In this document: in pieces, positions 17,595-25,968 of the stretch
Layout of the letters: every line of letters begins with the position of its first letter
Numbering within the stretch: position 1 is the first letter of the stretch
Source: Aquisphaera insulae
Lineage (GTDB): Bacteria > Planctomycetota > Planctomycetia > Isosphaerales > Isosphaeraceae
DNA: 64,000 nucleotides
Assembly: GCF_011064615.1 (NCBI RefSeq)
Contig: NZ_JAALJH010000052.1
Coordinates: 1-64,000, forward strand
Reading direction: 5' to 3'
The notes under the pieces: model-generated
The model's database searches: none
What the model was told of the DNA's origin: nothing
Seen by the model: the letters and a program-made list of their open reading frames with translations, nothing else
Made by a program: the position numbers and the translations under genes

Positions 17595-19190
17595 ATGTTC
17601 ATGGCATTCACACCCGGAGCGGAGAGGGCCTTGACCCATGCCCGGGCCAGGGCCCGGGGGAGGCAGAGCCCCGCCGTGGAGCCGCTCGATCTGCTCGCCG
17701 GCCTGGCCGACGACGAGGACAGCCAGGCGGCCACGCTCTTGACGCAGTTCGGGATGGCGCCGGCCGACCTGCTGAAGGCCCTCGGGCTGGAAGTCGGCGA
17801 GCCGGCCTGGCCGGAGCCGCCCCCCCAGGTCCAGGCGCTACCGCTGTCGAATGAGGTCATGTCGGCCCTCAGCCATGCGGCCTCGAGGGCCCGGGCGGTC
17901 GACCGCGGCGCGGACGTCGGGACCGAGCACCTGCTGGCCGGGGTGCTCGCCGTCCCCTCGCCCTTGATCGAGGAGCGGCTCGCGCCGGGCCTCGATCTCG
18001 TTCGCCTCCGCGAGCACCTCGAGCACACGTTCGACCCCGTCGCCGAGCCGATCGCTCCGCCCGAGGGGATGGCCCCGCTCGACCTCTCCGACGCCGCCCG
18101 GTCGGTCGAGATCGGCCGGATCCTCGACGCCTCCGCGAACCGCGCGAGGGAGGGCCTGCGGGTGGCGGAAGACTACGTCCGCTTCGTCCTCGACGACCCG
18201 GGCCTGACTCGCCGCCTCAAGGAAGTCCGCCATCGACTCGCCGACGCCCTCCGCGGATTCGACGCCGACCTGCTGATCGGCTCGCGAGAGACCCGGGAAG
18301 ACGTCGGGACGCACATCATGACCCATTCCGAGGGGGTCCGCGAGAACCCCCGGGCCGTGCTCACGGCGAATTTCAAGCGGGCCGCCGAGGCCCTGAGGAC
18401 GCTCGAGGAATATGGCAAGCTCGTCGACGTCTGGCTCGGCGGCCGGTTCGAGATCCTCCGCTACGACGTCTACACCCTCGAGAAGCTGACGCTCACCGCG
18501 GTCCACGCGTATCGCGGCCTCGGCGAGGCCAGGCTGATGGTGCTGGTCGGCGGCCTGAAGACGATGGGTGACCTGACGTGGGTCGTCGGCGAGGCGCTCG
18601 AGGGGGGGGCCGACGTGATCCAGCTTCGCGAGAAGGGGCTCCCGGATCGCGAGCTCCTCAGCCGCGCCCGCGAGGTCCGGATCCTCACGGCCCAGGCGAA
18701 GGCCCGATTCATCCTGAACGATCGGCCCGACCTGGCGAAGCTGGCCTCGGCCGATGGCGTCCACCTGGGCCAGGATGACGTCTCGGTCCGGGATGCGCGG
18801 CGGATCGTCGGCCCGAACATGCTGATCGGCGTCTCCACCCACGATCGGCCGCAGCTCGACGCGGCGATCCTCGCCGGGGCCAACTACCTGGGCGTCGGCC
18901 CGGTCTTCCCGAGCGCCACCAAGGACTTCGCCGAGCCGGAGCTGGCCGGGCTCGCCCACGTCCGGGCCGCGGCCGAGATGACCTCGCTGCCCTGGTTCGC
19001 GATCGGGGGGATCGGGGAAGAGAATCTCGGCCGGGTCCTCGAGGCGGGCGCCTCGAGGATCGCGGTCAGCGCCGCCGTCGTCCGGGCCGATCGCCCGCGG
19101 CGGGCCGCGGCCCGGCTGAAGGCCCGGCTTGAAGGCCGGGCCCCCGAGAGGGACGCCGAGTCCGCCGACGAGGACCCCCACGACGATTGA
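17595..19190 (+). CDS. thiE: three-domain protein: Clp N-domain, ThiD2-like kinase domain, thiamine phosphate synthase
   Basis: 531 residues. Residues 1-~145 resemble two Clp N-terminal repeats (FMAFTPGAERALTHAR, VGTEHLLAGVL). Residues ~172-305 carry the RILDASANRAREGLRVAEDY motif typical of ThiD2, a strictly monofunctional hydroxymethylpyrimidine phosphate kinase family. Residues ~315-520 form a ThiE TIM barrel: ADVIQLREK, NDRPDLAKL, ADGVHLGQDD, GANYLGVGPVFPSATK and IGGIGEENL are intact. The protein would phosphorylate HMP-P and join it to the thiazole phosphate in the cytoplasm. ThiD2-ThiE fusions are known; the Clp_N front end is unusual. The ATG at 17595 was chosen, but 17601 (MAFTPG) is possible. 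No TPP riboswitch was seen upstream. A short acidic tail ends it. Confidence 0.82.
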   Translation: MFMAFTPGAERALTHARARARGRQSPAVEPLDLLAGLADDEDSQAATLLTQFGMAPADLLKALGLEVGEPAWPEPPPQVQALPLSNEVMSALSHAASRARAVDRGADVGTEHLLAGVLAVPSPLIEERLAPGLDLVRLREHLEHTFDPVAEPIAPPEGMAPLDLSDAARSVEIGRILDASANRAREGLRVAEDYVRFVLDDPGLTRRLKEVRHRLADALRGFDADLLIGSRETREDVGTHIMTHSEGVRENPRAVLTANFKRAAEALRTLEEYGKLVDVWLGGRFEILRYDVYTLEKLTLTAVHAYRGLGEARLMVLVGGLKTMGDLTWVVGEALEGGADVIQLREKGLPDRELLSRAREVRILTAQAKARFILNDRPDLAKLASADGVHLGQDDVSVRDARRIVGPNMLIGVSTHDRPQLDAAILAGANYLGVGPVFPSATKDFAEPELAGLAHVRAAAEMTSLPWFAIGGIGEENLGRVLEAGASRIAVSAAVVRADRPRRAAARLKARLEGRAPERDAESADEDPHDD

Positions 19191-19215
19191 TCCCGAGGTC
19201 CGTCCGACTCCGTCC

Positions 19216-20583
19216 TCAACGGCGGGCGGGAGCCGGCGTCTGCGAGGAGTCGGGCAGCCCCTTCGCGACCCGGTTCCTCGCCGCAAGGACCGTGACCGGA
19301 TCCACGACACCCACCGCGCATTCGCGGAGTCGGGCGGCGGTGGGATCGGTGGCCGAGCGCCCGGGCTCCAGCCGCGGGACCATGCGATTGTAGAGGAGCG
19401 TCACCGAGGCCTTGGGCCGCAGGCCGCGGTGGACCTCGATCTCGCGGATCGCGTCCGCCAGCGGCCATCCCTGGACGTGGAAGCGATAGAGCCCCATCCA
19501 GGCCGGCGACCGGTCCATGCTCGCGTGGCAGTGGACCAGGATCGGCCAGGCGGACGGGTCCTGGGCGATCTCCAGCGTCTTGGCGATGAAGTCCTCGCCG
19601 GTCGGGTCGTCGGTCGGCTCGTTGCTCACGTAGGCCAGGCCGTGATCGCGGACGAATTGCAGCTCCTCCGGCAGCCGCGGGCTGCGTTCCGCCGTGTGCT
19701 CCGGGAAGAGGTTGATGATCGTCCGGAAATGATGCCGCTGCTGGGCCAGCTCCAGGCCCCGGTAGGTCGGCATCGCGCTGATGTAGATCCGGCCCGGGAC
19801 CACCTCGCGGAGCCGCGCCAGGGGCCGTTGATACCAGAAGAGCCCGCGGCCGGCGAAATCGAGAGCCAGCGAAGCGGCGATCATGATCGTGACGATCCCG
19901 GTCCTCGACCAGCCGGGAGGGGCCGCCGGGACGACCCGGACCAGGGCCAGCGCCCAGGCCAGCAGGCCCCAGACGAAGGCCCATCGCGGCCAGAATCCGA
20001 TCGGCTCTCGATCGATCCAGGGGACCTGACGGAGGATCACGAGCGCGGCCGCGACGACGAGCAGCCCGCCGATCCCTCGCACTTTCGCCGCCGACCAGCC
20101 CCGGCGCAGGTCGATGCCGAGGAGTCCATACGAGAACAGGGCCAGGAGCGCGACCGCGGCCAGTCCCAGGACGAGCCGAAGCTCCGCGGGAGCCGCGGGG
20201 TTCAGCAGGGTCCGCCAGCCCAGGCCGTGCCAGCCGTCGACGAGGGGGCCGGGAGTCGCCGCATGCCAGAAGCCCGCGATCGACAGGGCCAGCGCGGCGA
20301 GCCAGGCCCTTCGCGACCTGCCGCGGAGGACTCCCCAGGCCGACAGGACCAGGGCCGCGGAGGCGATGTAGACCGCGGAGTGGTCGATCGTATCCCCGGC
20401 CTCGGCGAATCGATAGGCGGGGGGCGGGAGGGCGTTGTACGTCGGCCGGACGACGCGGGGGAACTCGGGGTCGATGTCCGACTCGAAATCGAGCACGTAC
20501 CAGGGGGCCGGGATGACCGCCAGCGCGAGCACGAGCCAGGGCCAGTATCGGACGCGCCATCCCTGCGCGAGGTGTCCCGTCAT
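19216..20583 (-). CDS. membrane protein with dual-specificity/tyrosine phosphatase-like domain
   Basis: 455 residues. The N-terminal ~245 residues hold about six to seven hydrophobic spans (around 14-30, 70-85, 92-108, 138-157, 171-186, 202-219, 228-242). The C-terminal half has phosphatase features: GRIYISAMPTYRGLELA, FRTIINLFPE and the CX5R loop HCHASMDRS with Cys352 and Arg358. Asp326/327 in EPTDDPTG could be the general acid. Dual-specificity and PTP-like enzymes act on phosphoproteins or phospholipids; a membrane-tethered form suggests a lipid or envelope substrate (inference). It follows the kinase-like gene 68 nt upstream and may belong to its unit. Start ATG 20583; the ribosome binding site is weak. 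Confidence 0.75.
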   Translation of the reverse strand: MTGHLAQGWRVRYWPWLVLALAVIPAPWYVLDFESDIDPEFPRVVRPTYNALPPPAYRFAEAGDTIDHSAVYIASAALVLSAWGVLRGRSRRAWLAALALSIAGFWHAATPGPLVDGWHGLGWRTLLNPAAPAELRLVLGLAAVALLALFSYGLLGIDLRRGWSAAKVRGIGGLLVVAAALVILRQVPWIDREPIGFWPRWAFVWGLLAWALALVRVVPAAPPGWSRTGIVTIMIAASLALDFAGRGLFWYQRPLARLREVVPGRIYISAMPTYRGLELAQQRHHFRTIINLFPEHTAERSPRLPEELQFVRDHGLAYVSNEPTDDPTGEDFIAKTLEIAQDPSAWPILVHCHASMDRSPAWMGLYRFHVQGWPLADAIREIEVHRGLRPKASVTLLYNRMVPRLEPGRSATDPTAARLRECAVGVVDPVTVLAARNRVAKGLPDSSQTPAPARR

Positions 20584-20650
20584 GCCTGCCAGTCCTTCGG
20601 GGCGACGACGTTTCCGGGTGCCGCGGACGATCCGCGGCGGGCGGGGAGCC

Positions 20651-21514
20651 TCAGGCGGCCCCGCTTCGGGGCTGGGTTATATCACGAAGGGCATGTTCTG
20701 CGAAGGCTTCCGTCTCCACCCTCCCCTTGCCCGACCGGACCCCCACCAGCACCAGGATCCGGCGGCGAAGCTCGCGGAAGGGGCGGGCCACCAGGCGGTG
20801 GGCCCGGATCCACCAGGGAATCCGCCGCTGGAGGGCCGCGGTATCCACCCCGCACTGGTCCGGCCGGCACCGCGCCCAGTGCTTCATCAGGTGGTAGTCG
20901 TCGCTCCTCGAGAAGATCCGGAACAGGGCTCCGCGCGGCAGCCAGGACGGCCAGAGGAGGCTGATCTGGAAGTCGATCAGGCAGGGCTGCGAACCATCCC
21001 CGACGATCACGTTCTCTCGCTTGTGCAGGTCCACGTAGACGGTCCTGCGGGCGTGCATCGCGTCGAGGAGGGACTGGAGCGCGGGGAAGAAGGAATCCGG
21101 GACGGCCTCGCGGGCGCCGAGCGGATGGCCGGGGACGAACTCGCGGGCCACCGCGTTGTCCATCGCCGGCCCCCCCTGATCGACCTCGCCGGCAAGGGCC
21201 GGGATCCCGTCCAGGCCGGCCAGCGTCTCGAGGAGCCGGCGCTCGTTGCGGGCGGTCCGTCGCCCCAGCCAACGCATCGGGATGAAGAGGAGGGGCGCCT
21301 TGCGGTGGATCTTCACGATCCGCGGCGTGCCATCGGGCCCCCTGTAGAGGGCCGTTGCCGCCCACGAGTCGTGCTTGTAAACCTCGGACAAGGTGTGTCG
21401 CGCCCCCGCAATCTGCAATTGCTCGGGGGGGCTCTCCTCGCCGAGGGCGCGCAGCCAGCTCGGCCGGCTCCGTACCGTCTTGACCGCGATCCGTCCGTCC
21501 GTGGAGGCAGGCAT
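20651..21514 (-). CDS. lipopolysaccharide-kinase-like (protein kinase fold) protein
   Basis: 287 residues with a small-molecule or Kdo-kinase-like fold: IVKIHRK (Lys68), catalytic loop VYVDLHKRENVIV (Asp162, Asn169), and LIDFQIS (Asp181, the DFG equivalent). LPS core heptose kinases of the RfaP/InaA type have a similar layout, but the substrate cannot be named. No signal peptide or membrane segment is present apart from a moderately hydrophobic patch near 185-200 (LLWPSWLPRGALF). The ATG at 21514 is the only good start; the ribosome binding site is weak. It lies 133 nt after hpnE on the same strand, so read-through from the hopanoid operon is possible. Confidence 0.75.
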   Translation of the reverse strand: MPASTDGRIAVKTVRSRPSWLRALGEESPPEQLQIAGARHTLSEVYKHDSWAATALYRGPDGTPRIVKIHRKAPLLFIPMRWLGRRTARNERRLLETLAGLDGIPALAGEVDQGGPAMDNAVAREFVPGHPLGAREAVPDSFFPALQSLLDAMHARRTVYVDLHKRENVIVGDGSQPCLIDFQISLLWPSWLPRGALFRIFSRSDDYHLMKHWARCRPDQCGVDTAALQRRIPWWIRAHRLVARPFRELRRRILVLVGVRSGKGRVETEAFAEHALRDITQPRSGAA

Positions 21515-21647
21515 CGTTCGTCCCGAAGGTTCATGATCCGGTCGGAAGCCGACAATTGCTGGCTCTTTGGGAAACGTTTCGTCCTCCGACGAGAGACGCC
21601 TTGAACTTATTGGCGTTGACCGGCTCGCGTTCTCCTCTCGCTGCATG

Positions 21648-23210
21648 CTACTGAGTCTCTTCAATCTGGGGAATATCGAGATCCTGGACCGGCTCGGGAA
21701 TCTCGGGCCAGGGATGGCGGGGAGTCTCCGGCCTGCGGAGCAGCCACGCGGCGAGGCGTTCGGGTTCGAGATCGCGGCGGAGGATCCGCTCGGGCCTCTG
21801 GAGGTCGGCCAGGATCCCCTGGGCCGCCGCGTAGCCGCTCCGGACGGCCCCTTCCATCGTGGCCGGCCAGCCGGTGTCGGTCCAGTCGCCGGCCAGGAAG
21901 AGGCCGTCCATCGTCGTCCGTTGCGAGGGCCGGAGCGCCTCCACGCCCGGGCGGACCGCGAACGTCGCACCATGCTCCGTGACGACCCAGGAACGGACCA
22001 GGCGAGCCTCTTTCAGCCCCGGCCAGACCTCCGCCAGGTCGGCGAGGACCGCCTCCCGGATCTCATCCCGGCCCTTCCCCACCAGGTCGTACGAGGCGCT
22101 GATCACGACCTGCAAGTACTGTCCCGACTCGTGCCCCGCCGTCGACCGCCCCTGGATGGCCGTGTGGTTGAAGACCCACTGCGCCAGCCGGCCCGGCAGG
22201 GCGGCGTGGTCATGGGGGCAGACGGCTCGATCGAACCAGAGATGGACGCCCGTGATCGGCGAGGATTCGAGGCGGCCGATCCGGTCGAGGGCGTCGGCCT
22301 CCCCGGCGACGGGGGCCAGGAAGCCGCGAGCCCGGTCGAAGGGGACCGCCAGGATGACGAAGTCCGCGGCGACCGGCTCGCCGGAGCGGAGCCGGAGTCC
22401 ACGGAGCCCCCCCTCGTCGTCCACGTCGAGGCCCCCCGCCCCGGTGGTCAGCCGGACGTCGACGCCTCGACCCCGGAGCCACGCCTCCAGCCTCGACCCG
22501 TAGAGGTCGCCCAGGGGGACGACCGGGATCTCGATCTCGAATCCGTGCCGGGTGGTCAGGAAGCCGTCGACGAACACCTTGCGGGCGTGGCCCACGTCCA
22601 TCCGGTCGAGCCGCTCGTTGAGCGCGGAGACGAGGACCGTGGACCAGAAGAGGTCCATCGTCCGGGGCGTCTGGCGATGCCGTCGGAGCCAGTCCGCGAA
22701 CGACTCGTCCGCCGCGGCACTCGGGTCGTCCCGCCCGAGGGCCAGGCGGGCCAGCCCGTAGCCCACGCGGAGCTTGTCGCCCCATCGGAGATACCGCGCC
22801 CGCAGGAAGCTGCCGGCCAGGTGGAACGGGGCCGGCAGCACGCCGGCCCCGAGGCGGGAGACCCGACGGCCGGGCCCGACGAACGTGATCGCCGGCTCGC
22901 GGCGGAAGAGGTCCTCGATGCCGACGCGGCGGCAGAAATCCGCGAGGTTCGTGCAGCAACGCATGCTGACGTGTTGACAGTTGTCGACCTGCTCTCCGGT
23001 CGCCGGGTCGACGAACGAGCTGGCACGCCCGCCGAGGCGAGGCCGGCTCTCGAAGACGGTCAGGCGGAGGCCGTGGTCGACGAGGGCGGCGGCGGCCGCC
23101 AGCCCGGCGAGCCCGCCGCCGACGATGGCGACGTGGGGCGGGGCCGGACGCGGGGGGACGTCTGCCGGGATGTCGGGCGCGGGGGCGGGCGGGGTCGGCG
23201 AATTCGTCAT
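21648..23210 (-). CDS. hpnE: hydroxysqualene dehydroxylase HpnE
   Basis: 520 residues. An FAD dinucleotide-binding motif (VAIVGGGLAGLAAAAAL, about 28-44, then FESRPRLGGRASSF) and the C-terminal FAD motif (GLFLAGDWTDTGWPATMEGAVRSGYAAA) identify the amine-oxidase/phytoene-desaturase superfamily. Gene order hpnC-hpnD-hpnE identifies it as HpnE, which reduces hydroxysqualene to squalene with FADH2. The N-terminus is preceded by a ~25-residue Pro-rich extension. Its ATG overlaps the hpnD stop (ATGA at 23207-23210), so translation is coupled. Squalene is the precursor for hopanoids or sterols; no squalene-hopene cyclase is seen in this window. Confidence 0.93.
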   Translation of the reverse strand: MTNSPTPPAPAPDIPADVPPRPAPPHVAIVGGGLAGLAAAAALVDHGLRLTVFESRPRLGGRASSFVDPATGEQVDNCQHVSMRCCTNLADFCRRVGIEDLFRREPAITFVGPGRRVSRLGAGVLPAPFHLAGSFLRARYLRWGDKLRVGYGLARLALGRDDPSAAADESFADWLRRHRQTPRTMDLFWSTVLVSALNERLDRMDVGHARKVFVDGFLTTRHGFEIEIPVVPLGDLYGSRLEAWLRGRGVDVRLTTGAGGLDVDDEGGLRGLRLRSGEPVAADFVILAVPFDRARGFLAPVAGEADALDRIGRLESSPITGVHLWFDRAVCPHDHAALPGRLAQWVFNHTAIQGRSTAGHESGQYLQVVISASYDLVGKGRDEIREAVLADLAEVWPGLKEARLVRSWVVTEHGATFAVRPGVEALRPSQRTTMDGLFLAGDWTDTGWPATMEGAVRSGYAAAQGILADLQRPERILRRDLEPERLAAWLLRRPETPRHPWPEIPEPVQDLDIPQIEETQ

Positions 23211-24115
23211 GGCACGGGGGTCTGGATCCGGGGCGTCGCGCGGTTCCGGAACCGCGCGGGGATCGATCGCAGCGCGATCGCGGCCTTGCGCCAGGACGGG
23301 ACCGAGACGCGTCGGTCCAGGACGTCGTAGTCGCGGCGGACGATCTCGTCGAGGAGGGCCCGATAGATCCCGACGATCGTCACCAGCACGGGCCGGGCCG
23401 GCGCGTCGACGAGCGGCACGAGCTCGCGGGCCTGCTCGTAGTACGAATAGGCCCGCCCCGCCTCGAAGGCGAGCAGCTCGCGGAGGCGGGGGCTCGGATG
23501 GTCGGCCTGCAGGTCCGCGGCCTCGACGCCGAACCTCTGCATGTCGATCTCGGGCAGGTAGACGCGGCCGTTCCGCGCGTCCTCGCGGACGTCGCGGAGG
23601 ATGTTCGTGAGCTGGAGGGCCATCCCGCAGGACTCGGCGAGCCGCTCCGCCCGGCCGCCGTCCGAGCGATATCCCCAGATATGAATGCAGCAGAGGCCGA
23701 CCACGGACGCCACCAGGTAGCAGTAGTCCGACAGGTCCTCGAAGCTGGCGAAGGCCCGCGGCCGGATGTCCATGGAGACGCCCCGGATGACGTCGTGCAG
23801 GAGGTGGGCCGGGATCCCGTGCCGGGCCACGGAGTCCACCAGGGCGGGCAGGCCGGGCCAGCCTCCCTCCCCTCCGGCGCCCAGCGATTCGTCGAGGGCG
23901 CGGCTCCAGGCGTCCAGGGCCGTCGCCTTCTCCCCCTCGGTCCCCGGCTCGTCGGCCAGGTCGTCGGTGTGACGCATGAACGCGTAGAGGGCGCTCATCG
24001 CCGGTCGGCGGTCGGCCGGCAGCAGCCGAAAGGCCAGGTAGAAGTTCTTCGCCTCCCGCCGCGCGAGCTCGTCGCAGTACGCGTAGCTGGCGGAGAGGGT
24101 CGCGCGATCGGTCAC
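23207..24115 (-). CDS. hpnD: presqualene diphosphate synthase HpnD
   Basis: 302 residues, all-alpha prenyl synthase fold. Two Asp-rich motifs are intact: MRHTDDLADE (Asp51-Asp55) and NILRDVREDARNGRVYLP. HpnD condenses two farnesyl diphosphates to presqualene diphosphate. The start was placed at GTG 24115, which overlaps the stop of hpnC (GTGA); translation further upstream would run inside hpnC. The two paralogues here (with hpnC) and hpnE form the three-enzyme squalene route used by bacteria lacking squalene synthase. Soluble or membrane-peripheral in the cytoplasm. Confidence 0.93.
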   Translation of the reverse strand: MTDRATLSASYAYCDELARREAKNFYLAFRLLPADRRPAMSALYAFMRHTDDLADEPGTEGEKATALDAWSRALDESLGAGGEGGWPGLPALVDSVARHGIPAHLLHDVIRGVSMDIRPRAFASFEDLSDYCYLVASVVGLCCIHIWGYRSDGGRAERLAESCGMALQLTNILRDVREDARNGRVYLPEIDMQRFGVEAADLQADHPSPRLRELLAFEAGRAYSYYEQARELVPLVDAPARPVLVTIVGIYRALLDEIVRRDYDVLDRRVSVPSWRKAAIALRSIPARFRNRATPRIQTPVP

Positions 24116-25095
24116 GGCCGTGCCTCCCGCGGTGCACCCGCCGCGGACCGTTCGAGGACCGCCGGGGCGGCGGCCGGTGCCGCCCCCCTCCATCGCGACA
24201 GGGACAGCCCGACCGCGGCCCGGGCGAGGAGCGCGACCTTGGTCCACTTGCCGAGCGCGGGGCGCGAGGACAGCACGTCGTAGCCCCTCGCCTCGATCCG
24301 GTCCAGGATCGCCAACCCGCCGCGGGAGAAGAGGTCCACGTCCACCGCGAGCGGGCCGCGGATCCGCGCGACCAGGGCCCGCCCGCGCTCGAGCATCCCC
24401 CGCGCCCGCTCGACCTCGAACCGGAGCAGGGCCGCGAACTCCGGCGTGAACCGCAGCGACCTCAGGTCCGAATCCGGGTAGCCGAACCGGTCGCGATCCT
24501 CCTTCGGCAGGTAGATCCGGCCGATGGCCAGGTCGCGGGCCACGTCCTGCCAGAAGTTGGCGAGTTGGAGGGCAGAGCAGGTCTCGTCGGAGAGCGCCGC
24601 GTTCTCGGCGCTATAGGCCCCGGCGACGTGGAGGACCAGGTGGCCCACGGGATTCGCCGACCGCACGCAGTAATCCAGGAGCTGCGCGAAGGTCTGGTAT
24701 TCCGTGACGCGCTGGTCCTGCTCGAAGGCGTCGATGAGGGCCTCGAACGGCGCGATCGGGATCTCGTGCCGGGAGACCGTCTCCGCCAGGGCGATCATGA
24801 CCGGATGGCGGGCCTCGCCGTCGTACATCCGCCTCAGCTCGCCGCGCCACCAGTCCAGCAGCCGGAGCGACTCCGCGGGGTCGCCGACCTCGTCGCCGAG
24901 GTCATCGGCCCAGCGGCAGAAACCGTAGATGCTGGCGAACGCCGGGCGATGCTCGCGCGGCGTGAGCCAGGTGATGACGCTGAAGTTCTCGTAGTGCGTC
25001 GCGGCCAGCCGCGCGCAGTAGGCCAGGGCCTCGTCCCTGGTCGCGGGCGTCGAGGACTCGGGCCCGTATCGCCTCAGGTCGTCCTGGAAAGACAT
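24112..25095 (-). CDS. hpnC: hydroxysqualene synthase HpnC
   Basis: 327 residues, the first gene of the squalene operon. It has the same prenyl synthase fold as HpnD: GFCRWADDLGDEV (Asp64, Asp65, Asp68) and NFWQDVARDLAIGRIYLP. It converts presqualene diphosphate to hydroxysqualene. The first motif ADDLGDE and the N-terminal ENFSVITWLTPREHRPA are typical of HpnC rather than HpnD. The ATG at 25095 was chosen because the upstream open frame reads into an arginine/proline-rich stretch. It diverges from the DUF1080 gene across 182 nt. The tail after ~residue 300 is Ala/Arg-rich. Confidence 0.93.
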   Translation of the reverse strand: MSFQDDLRRYGPESSTPATRDEALAYCARLAATHYENFSVITWLTPREHRPAFASIYGFCRWADDLGDEVGDPAESLRLLDWWRGELRRMYDGEARHPVMIALAETVSRHEIPIAPFEALIDAFEQDQRVTEYQTFAQLLDYCVRSANPVGHLVLHVAGAYSAENAALSDETCSALQLANFWQDVARDLAIGRIYLPKEDRDRFGYPDSDLRSLRFTPEFAALLRFEVERARGMLERGRALVARIRGPLAVDVDLFSRGGLAILDRIEARGYDVLSSRPALGKWTKVALLARAAVGLSLSRWRGAAPAAAPAVLERSAAGAPREARP

Positions 25096-25277
25096 GGTGT
25101 GCACGTTCCCTCGCCGACCGGCCCCCCCGGCCGGCAAGAGGACGATTCTAATGGCCGTGCGGGAGACGTGCCAGCCGGGGGACTCGCGCGTTGACCGAGG
25201 GGCCGGGCCGGGTGACAATCGGCGGCCTGGGCGGCCAGCCGGGCCGCCGGACCCTCCCTCAAGGACGGAACGACACC

Positions 25278-25907
25278 ATGACGACTCGAATGATCGCCGC
25301 CGCCGGCCTCACGATCCTGGCCACCCTGACCGGGCCGGGCGCACGCTCGCTCGCCCAGGACGCGGCCAAGCCCGTCTCGCTGTTCAACGGCAAGGACCTG
25401 GCCGGCTGGGTGACACCGGCGGACAAGGACCTCTTCACGGTCGAGGACGGCCAGATCGTCGGCCGCACCAAGGGCGACCTCAAGATCAACCAGTTCCTCG
25501 CGACCGAGAAGCCCTACCGCAACTTCATCCTCAAGGCCAAGGTGAAGTTCAAGAACGGCAACTCGGGCATCCAGATCCGCAGCAAGCGAACCGCGGAGGG
25601 CATCGTCTCCGGGCCCCAGGCCGACATCGCCGCCGATTACTGGGGGCTCCTCTACGAGGAACGGGGGCGGGGGAAGCTCCAGGAAGACGGCATCGAGAAG
25701 GCCAAGGGCGTGGTGAAGGCCGACGACTGGAACGAGTTCGTCATCACCTTCAAGGGCAAGCATATCACCGTCGACCTGAACGGCACCCGCGTGATCGACC
25801 GCGACGACGAGAAGTTCGACGACGAGGGCATCATCGCCCTGCAGGTCCATGTCGGCCCTGCCATGGAGGTCCGCTTCAAGGACATCGAGATCACCGAGCT
25901 CCCCTGA
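25278..25907 (+). CDS. secreted DUF1080 (3-keto-disaccharide hydrolase-like) protein
   Basis: 209 residues with a signal peptide (about 1-27, ending SLAQ). The DUF1080 jelly-roll follows: SLFNGKDLAGWVT, NGNSGIQIRSKR, and WNEFVITFKGKHITVDLNG, then VGPAMEVRFKDIEITEL at the end. Characterised DUF1080 members act on 3-keto-glycosides; planctomycetes carry many copies. The nearby sugar isomerase (29869) and Gfo/Idh/MocA oxidoreductase (31178) fit that chemistry. ATG at 25278, with AAGGACGG 10 nt upstream. It converges on the GH5-like gene, with a 10-bp GC-rich hairpin (25937-25962) between them. Confidence 0.88.
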   Translation: MTTRMIAAAGLTILATLTGPGARSLAQDAAKPVSLFNGKDLAGWVTPADKDLFTVEDGQIVGRTKGDLKINQFLATEKPYRNFILKAKVKFKNGNSGIQIRSKRTAEGIVSGPQADIAADYWGLLYEERGRGKLQEDGIEKAKGVVKADDWNEFVITFKGKHITVDLNGTRVIDRDDEKFDDEGIIALQVHVGPAMEVRFKDIEITELP

Positions 25908-25936
25908 GCGGTGGAAACGCGGCGATCCGTGTCGGC

Positions 25937-25962
25937 GGCCGCGGCGCCGGGACGCCGCGGCC
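25937..25962. terminator. GC-rich hairpin between convergent genes
   Basis: A perfect 10-bp stem (25937-25946 with 25953-25962) and a 6-nt loop lie between the ends of the DUF1080 and GH5-like genes. There is no T-tract, so termination is plausible but unproven. Confidence 0.35.
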
Positions 25963-25968
25963 CGATCG

